From Candidatus Auribacterota bacterium (GTDB lineage: Bacteria > Auribacterota > JAFGBW01 > JAFGJP01): a stretch of DNA of 7,277 nt. Of this stretch, positions 5,190 to 7,277 are shown piece by piece. Under the pieces are notes generated by a model that saw only the letters and a list, made by a program, of their open reading frames with translations, was not told the origin of the DNA and did no database searches. The stretch is taken from contig JAFGJP010000320.1 in the NCBI GenBank assembly GCA_016929035.1, forward strand, positions 1 to 7,277, in the 5' to 3' direction. Positions within the stretch are counted from its first letter, which is position 1, and every line of letters starts with the position of its first letter. The position numbers and the translations under genes are program-made.

Positions 5190-6583
5190 ATAACATAAAA
5201 AAAGTTATTTCAATAGGTTGTTCCGGTTGTGGTGCATTAGCTGCGCTGATGGTGAAAAAGTTAAACCCCTCTTTGGAAGTCACTATTATTCGAGAGCCGC
5301 AGGAAAAGGGTTTATTGACGAGATGCGCAACGCCTTATATTTGTTGTGGCGATGTCATGGTAGATCCTTCCTATAAGGATGATAACATTTTTACAGGAAT
5401 AGGAATAAAATTGGTCAATGATTCAGCTGTAAGGATAGATAGAGAAAAAAAAGCAGTTATGACAGCTGATGGGAATATGCATCTTTACGATAAACTTATT
5501 TTAGCTGTCGGTGCGAAGCCTGATATGCCTCTTATTCCAGGAATCAAGTTGCCAGGAGTCTTTACTCTTCGAACAAGCAGTGATGCTGTTAATATTCTCA
5601 ACTGGATAAATTCCAGACGGGTGAGAAGCGTCGTCCTTGTGGGTGCTGGTGCAATAGGCATTGAGAAGGCTTATTTGCTTTCTCGTCAGGGAGTAAAAGT
5701 TATAGTTGTAGAAATGTTTGGACACATCATGTCAAATGTTCTGGATTCGGATATGGCCAAAGAAGTACAGAGCTATATAGAAGCAAAAGGAGTCCAGCTT
5801 AAGTTAAATCAGAAAGTAGTGGCGATTAATGGAAAAGATTGCGTTGAAAATGTCACCTTGTCCTCAGGTGAAAATATTAAAGCTGACATGGTTGTTGTCT
5901 CTACAGGCGCACGTTGCAATATTCAATTGGCCAGGGATGCCGGACTGGAACTGGGCAAGCTTGGTTTAATGGTTAACAGATTTTTGCAGACTTCAGACAA
6001 TAATATCTATGCCGGCGGGGATCTTATCGAATACCAGAATCATATTACAGGGAAACCGTCGCTTGGTCAGTTGCGTCCCAATGCCGTGATTGCCGGCAGG
6101 GTTATAGCCAAGAATATTTTGGGCTTTAACATAGAATTTCCGCCTTTCATCAATGCTTTTTGTACGAAATTTTTTGATAAATCCATCGCAGGGGCAGGTC
6201 TCACCGAACTGGAGGCTAAAAAGGAAGATATCGAAATCATTACAGCAAAGGAGAGATCTTTCAGCAAGCATTCTATGATGCAGGGAAAAAAACCTTATGT
6301 TGTCAAGTTATTATTCAATAGAAGAAATCAGAAATTAATTGGTGGGCAGATTGTGAGTGACACTGAAAATCCGGTTAAATATATTGATGTTATAGCATTG
6401 GCTATAAGGTGTGGTTTGGGGGTTTTGGATTTGACGACATTGAGGTGTGCTGGACAGCCGGAAATGTCTCCTGACCCTGGAAAAGAACCGATAGCTTTAG
6501 CGGCTGAGAGCGCATTTGAGAAGATTTTCGTCAATGAATATGCTTACGATAAACAGGATAAAGAAGTGGTTCAGAAGACATGA
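5186..6583 (+). CDS. Cysteine-rich FAD/NAD(P)-dependent disulfide-reductase-like flavoprotein
   Basis: A 465-residue cytoplasmic flavoprotein of the class I pyridine nucleotide-disulfide reductase superfamily, nearest in plan to CoA-disulfide reductase and NADH oxidase. The N-terminal FAD loop is IGCSGCGALAA (10-20). RCATPY (46-51) puts Cys47 where those enzymes have their single redox cysteine. LILAVGAKP lies at 105-113, the NAD(P) loop VGAGAIGIE at 153-161 and the second FAD motif YAGGD at 275-279, followed by a C-terminal dimerisation domain with CAGQPEMSPDPGKEPI near the end. The odd features are cysteines in the FAD loop (C12, C15) and a CC pair (C53, C54) after the active cysteine. The substrate is unknown; NAD(P)H-dependent reduction of a disulfide, persulfide or O2 are all possible. 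AAGGAG at 5175-5180 and an ATGA overlap define the start. It is the last gene before the ArsR promoter. Confidence 0.88.
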   Translation: MNNIKKVISIGCSGCGALAALMVKKLNPSLEVTIIREPQEKGLLTRCATPYICCGDVMVDPSYKDDNIFTGIGIKLVNDSAVRIDREKKAVMTADGNMHLYDKLILAVGAKPDMPLIPGIKLPGVFTLRTSSDAVNILNWINSRRVRSVVLVGAGAIGIEKAYLLSRQGVKVIVVEMFGHIMSNVLDSDMAKEVQSYIEAKGVQLKLNQKVVAINGKDCVENVTLSSGENIKADMVVVSTGARCNIQLARDAGLELGKLGLMVNRFLQTSDNNIYAGGDLIEYQNHITGKPSLGQLRPNAVIAGRVIAKNILGFNIEFPPFINAFCTKFFDKSIAGAGLTELEAKKEDIEIITAKERSFSKHSMMQGKKPYVVKLLFNRRNQKLIGGQIVSDTENPVKYIDVIALAIRCGLGVLDLTTLRCAGQPEMSPDPGKEPIALAAESAFEKIFVNEYAYDKQDKEVVQKT

Positions 6584-6621
6584 GCATAAATTTATTATAG
6601 ATATTTTTATCAAAAAGGTTA

Positions 6622-6651
6622 TTGACATATTTTTTTATCCGATGATATTAT
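6622..6651 (+). promoter_or_regulatory. Sigma70-type promoter of the arsR-dsrE unit
   Basis: TTGACA at 6622-6627 is a perfect -35 box. TATTAT at 6646-6651 (one mismatch to TATAAT) follows after an 18-base spacer. Transcription would begin near 6658, leaving a leader of about 36 bases before ATG 6694. The -10 box falls within the large palindrome, so a bound repressor would block RNA polymerase directly. This is the only convincing promoter in the window and the only gap between genes longer than 62 bases. Confidence 0.75.
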
Positions 6652-6680
6652 CATATTCTTATATAAGAATATGATAATAT
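6645..6680 (+). promoter_or_regulatory. Perfect 36-bp palindrome, probable ArsR operator
   Basis: An uninterrupted inverted repeat of 18 bases per arm, centred between 6662 and 6663, starting ATATTATCATATTC and mirrored exactly. It covers the -10 box and the predicted transcription start and ends immediately before the AAAGGAG ribosome binding site (6681-6687). The hexamer ATGATA occurs at 6642-6647 and 6671-6676 and inverted at 6649-6654, so a second small inverted pair overlaps the left edge. ArsR-family dimers bind A/T-rich inverted repeats at promoters, commonly their own. Autoregulation is inferred from position and symmetry. Confidence 0.8.
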
Positions 6681-6693
6681 AAAGGAGAAGAAC

Positions 6694-6966
6694 ATGGATA
6701 TAAGCGACTATCGGAGATTTTCTGATTTTTTCAATGCGCTTTCTCATCCGATTCGCGTTGAAATCGTTTTAGAGTTACTGGATGGAAAAAAATGTGTTAC
6801 GGACATAGGTGAGCTGCTGGGAGTAAGGCAGCCAAATGTTTCTCAGCATCTGGCTGTTTTAAAGTCTAATAATATTGTTGATTGGCATCAGGAAGGAAAA
6901 ATGAAATGTTATTTTTTAAAAAATCCTGAGCGGATGAGAAACATTTTAAAAGTGTTGAAAAAATAG
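6694..6966 (+). CDS. ArsR-family winged-helix repressor with two isolated cysteines
   Basis: A 90-residue DNA-binding protein of the ArsR/SmtB family. The opening FNALSHPIRVEIVLELL (residues 13-29) and the helix-turn-helix VTDIGELLGVRQPNVSQHLAVLK (35-57) are diagnostic, and the wing is EGKMKCYFL (67-75). The classic alpha-3 metal site CxC is absent: the equivalent place reads KKCVTD with one cysteine (C34), and the only other cysteine is C72 in the wing. That pattern does not match the ArsR/CadC metal site. A thiol-based or persulfide switch, as in the SqrR/BigR branch, is possible, though the cysteine positions there differ. Start ATG 6694 has a strong AAAGGAG at 6681-6687. It is led by its own promoter and palindrome and followed by a dsrE-like gene, which it probably co-regulates. 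The effector is unknown. Confidence 0.9.
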   Translation: MDISDYRRFSDFFNALSHPIRVEIVLELLDGKKCVTDIGELLGVRQPNVSQHLAVLKSNNIVDWHQEGKMKCYFLKNPERMRNILKVLKK

Positions 6967-7028
6967 AGAATTCGTTAGTTTAAGGAAGATTGAGTTAAAG
7001 CGAAAAATAGAAAAGCAGGAAATATAAT

Positions 7029-7277
7029 ATGCAGGTATTAATTATCTTTAATCGTAATCCTTACGACGGAACAGATGTAACCTGGAACGGATTGCGTCTG
7101 GTAGAAAAATTACTTGATTTAAAACTGGAAGTGAGGCTTTTTTTAATGAATGATTCAGTGGATATGGCCAGAGATGTCTGCAGGCCGCCTGAAGGATTTT
7201 TTGATTTAGGTAAAATGCTTAAAGATTTAATAGCTAAATCCGTGCCGGTTAAGGTTTGCGGTACCTGTATGGTTAGA
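7029..7277 (+). CDS. DsrE-family sulfur-transfer-like protein (3' end missing)
   Basis: The first 83 residues of a cytoplasmic DsrE/DsrF-like protein, cut by the window end. MQVLIIFNRNPYDGTD and the following WNGLRLVEKLL give the first strand, loop and helix. LFLMNDSV (37-44) is the second core strand. A CGTCMVR motif (77-83, Cys77 and Cys80) is at the window edge, where this subgroup has its conserved cysteines; a further cysteine is at 51. DsrE-type proteins bind or pass persulfide sulfur in sulfur oxidation, tRNA thiolation or related relays, but this short stand-alone type has no assigned partner. AGGAAA at 7017-7022 supports ATG 7029. It lies 62 bases after arsR with no terminator or promoter visible between, so the two are probably co-transcribed. 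Confidence 0.85.
   Translation, partial: MQVLIIFNRNPYDGTDVTWNGLRLVEKLLDLKLEVRLFLMNDSVDMARDVCRPPEGFFDLGKMLKDLIAKSVPVKVCGTCMVR

Noticed and set aside
6586..6595. Small palindrome ATAAATTTAT just after the flavoprotein stop
   Set aside because: Too short and A/T-only; expected by chance in this A/T-rich spacer.
6645..6680. The long palindrome read as a transcription terminator for the upstream genes
   Set aside because: The stem is almost wholly A/T, no T-run follows, and it sits between the -35 box and the arsR ribosome binding site, so an operator fits far better.
6694..7277. A classical arsenic or cadmium resistance operon
   Set aside because: The repressor lacks the CxC metal site, and no arsenite pump, arsenate reductase or metal ATPase is present in the window.
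1..7277. CRISPR array, tRNA, rRNA, insertion sequence or phage genes
   Set aside because: No regularly spaced repeats, no tRNA-like cloverleaf, no transposase or integrase motifs, and almost no non-coding space outside 6584-6693 and 6967-7028.

Overview
The window carries eleven genes, all on the + strand. The first (an Mrp-type ATPase) and last (a DsrE-family protein) are cut by the window edges. The gene content suggests an anaerobic, Gram-negative, sulfur-active bacterium. An uncultured or cultured member of the Desulfobacterota (old Deltaproteobacteria) fits best: there is an FmdB-type zinc ribbon with a cysteine-rich tail, a DsrE-type sulfur carrier fold, a four-cysteine mini-protein next to Mrp and a radical SAM enzyme, and an exported metallo-beta-lactamase-fold protein. 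Base composition is moderate, becoming visibly more A/T-rich after about 5186 and especially after 6584. The lineage is inference; no rRNA or other phylogenetic marker is present.

Layout. Positions 1-1605 hold the end of an Mrp/NBP35 ATPase (Fe-S cluster carrier family), a 68-residue four-cysteine protein and a radical SAM protein of the COG0731 (TYW1-like) type, joined by short overlaps. Positions 1612-2403 encode a TauE/SafE-type membrane protein with the usual two-fold internal repeat. Positions 2413-4387 form a housekeeping block: aspartate 1-decarboxylase (panD), a DUF89/ARMT1-like phosphatase, peptide deformylase (def) and an FmdB-type zinc ribbon, with each neighbouring pair overlapping. 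Positions 4389-6583 encode an MBL-fold protein with a clear signal peptide, starting at TTG, coupled by an ATGA overlap to a cysteine-rich FAD/NAD(P)-dependent disulfide-reductase-like flavoprotein. From 1 to 6583 no gap exceeds 9 bases, so this is probably one long transcription unit, with the first gene's promoter outside the window.

The only real intergenic region, 6584-6693, contains a sigma70-like promoter whose -10 box lies inside a perfect 36-bp palindrome. It drives a small ArsR-family repressor, followed after 62 bases by a DsrE-family gene. The simplest reading is an autoregulated unit in which the ArsR protein sits on the palindrome. This ArsR has two isolated cysteines rather than the classic CxC metal motif. 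It lies between a disulfide-reductase-like flavoprotein and a DsrE sulfur-transfer protein, so a thiol, persulfide or redox signal is a reasonable alternative to metal or arsenic sensing. That is inference.

The points most worth a second look are the palindromic operator with the two-cysteine ArsR, the five cysteines in the N-terminal part of the flavoprotein, the coupling of panD to a DUF89 damage-control phosphatase, a Tyr in PanD where Asn is normally conserved, and the four-cysteine mini-protein.
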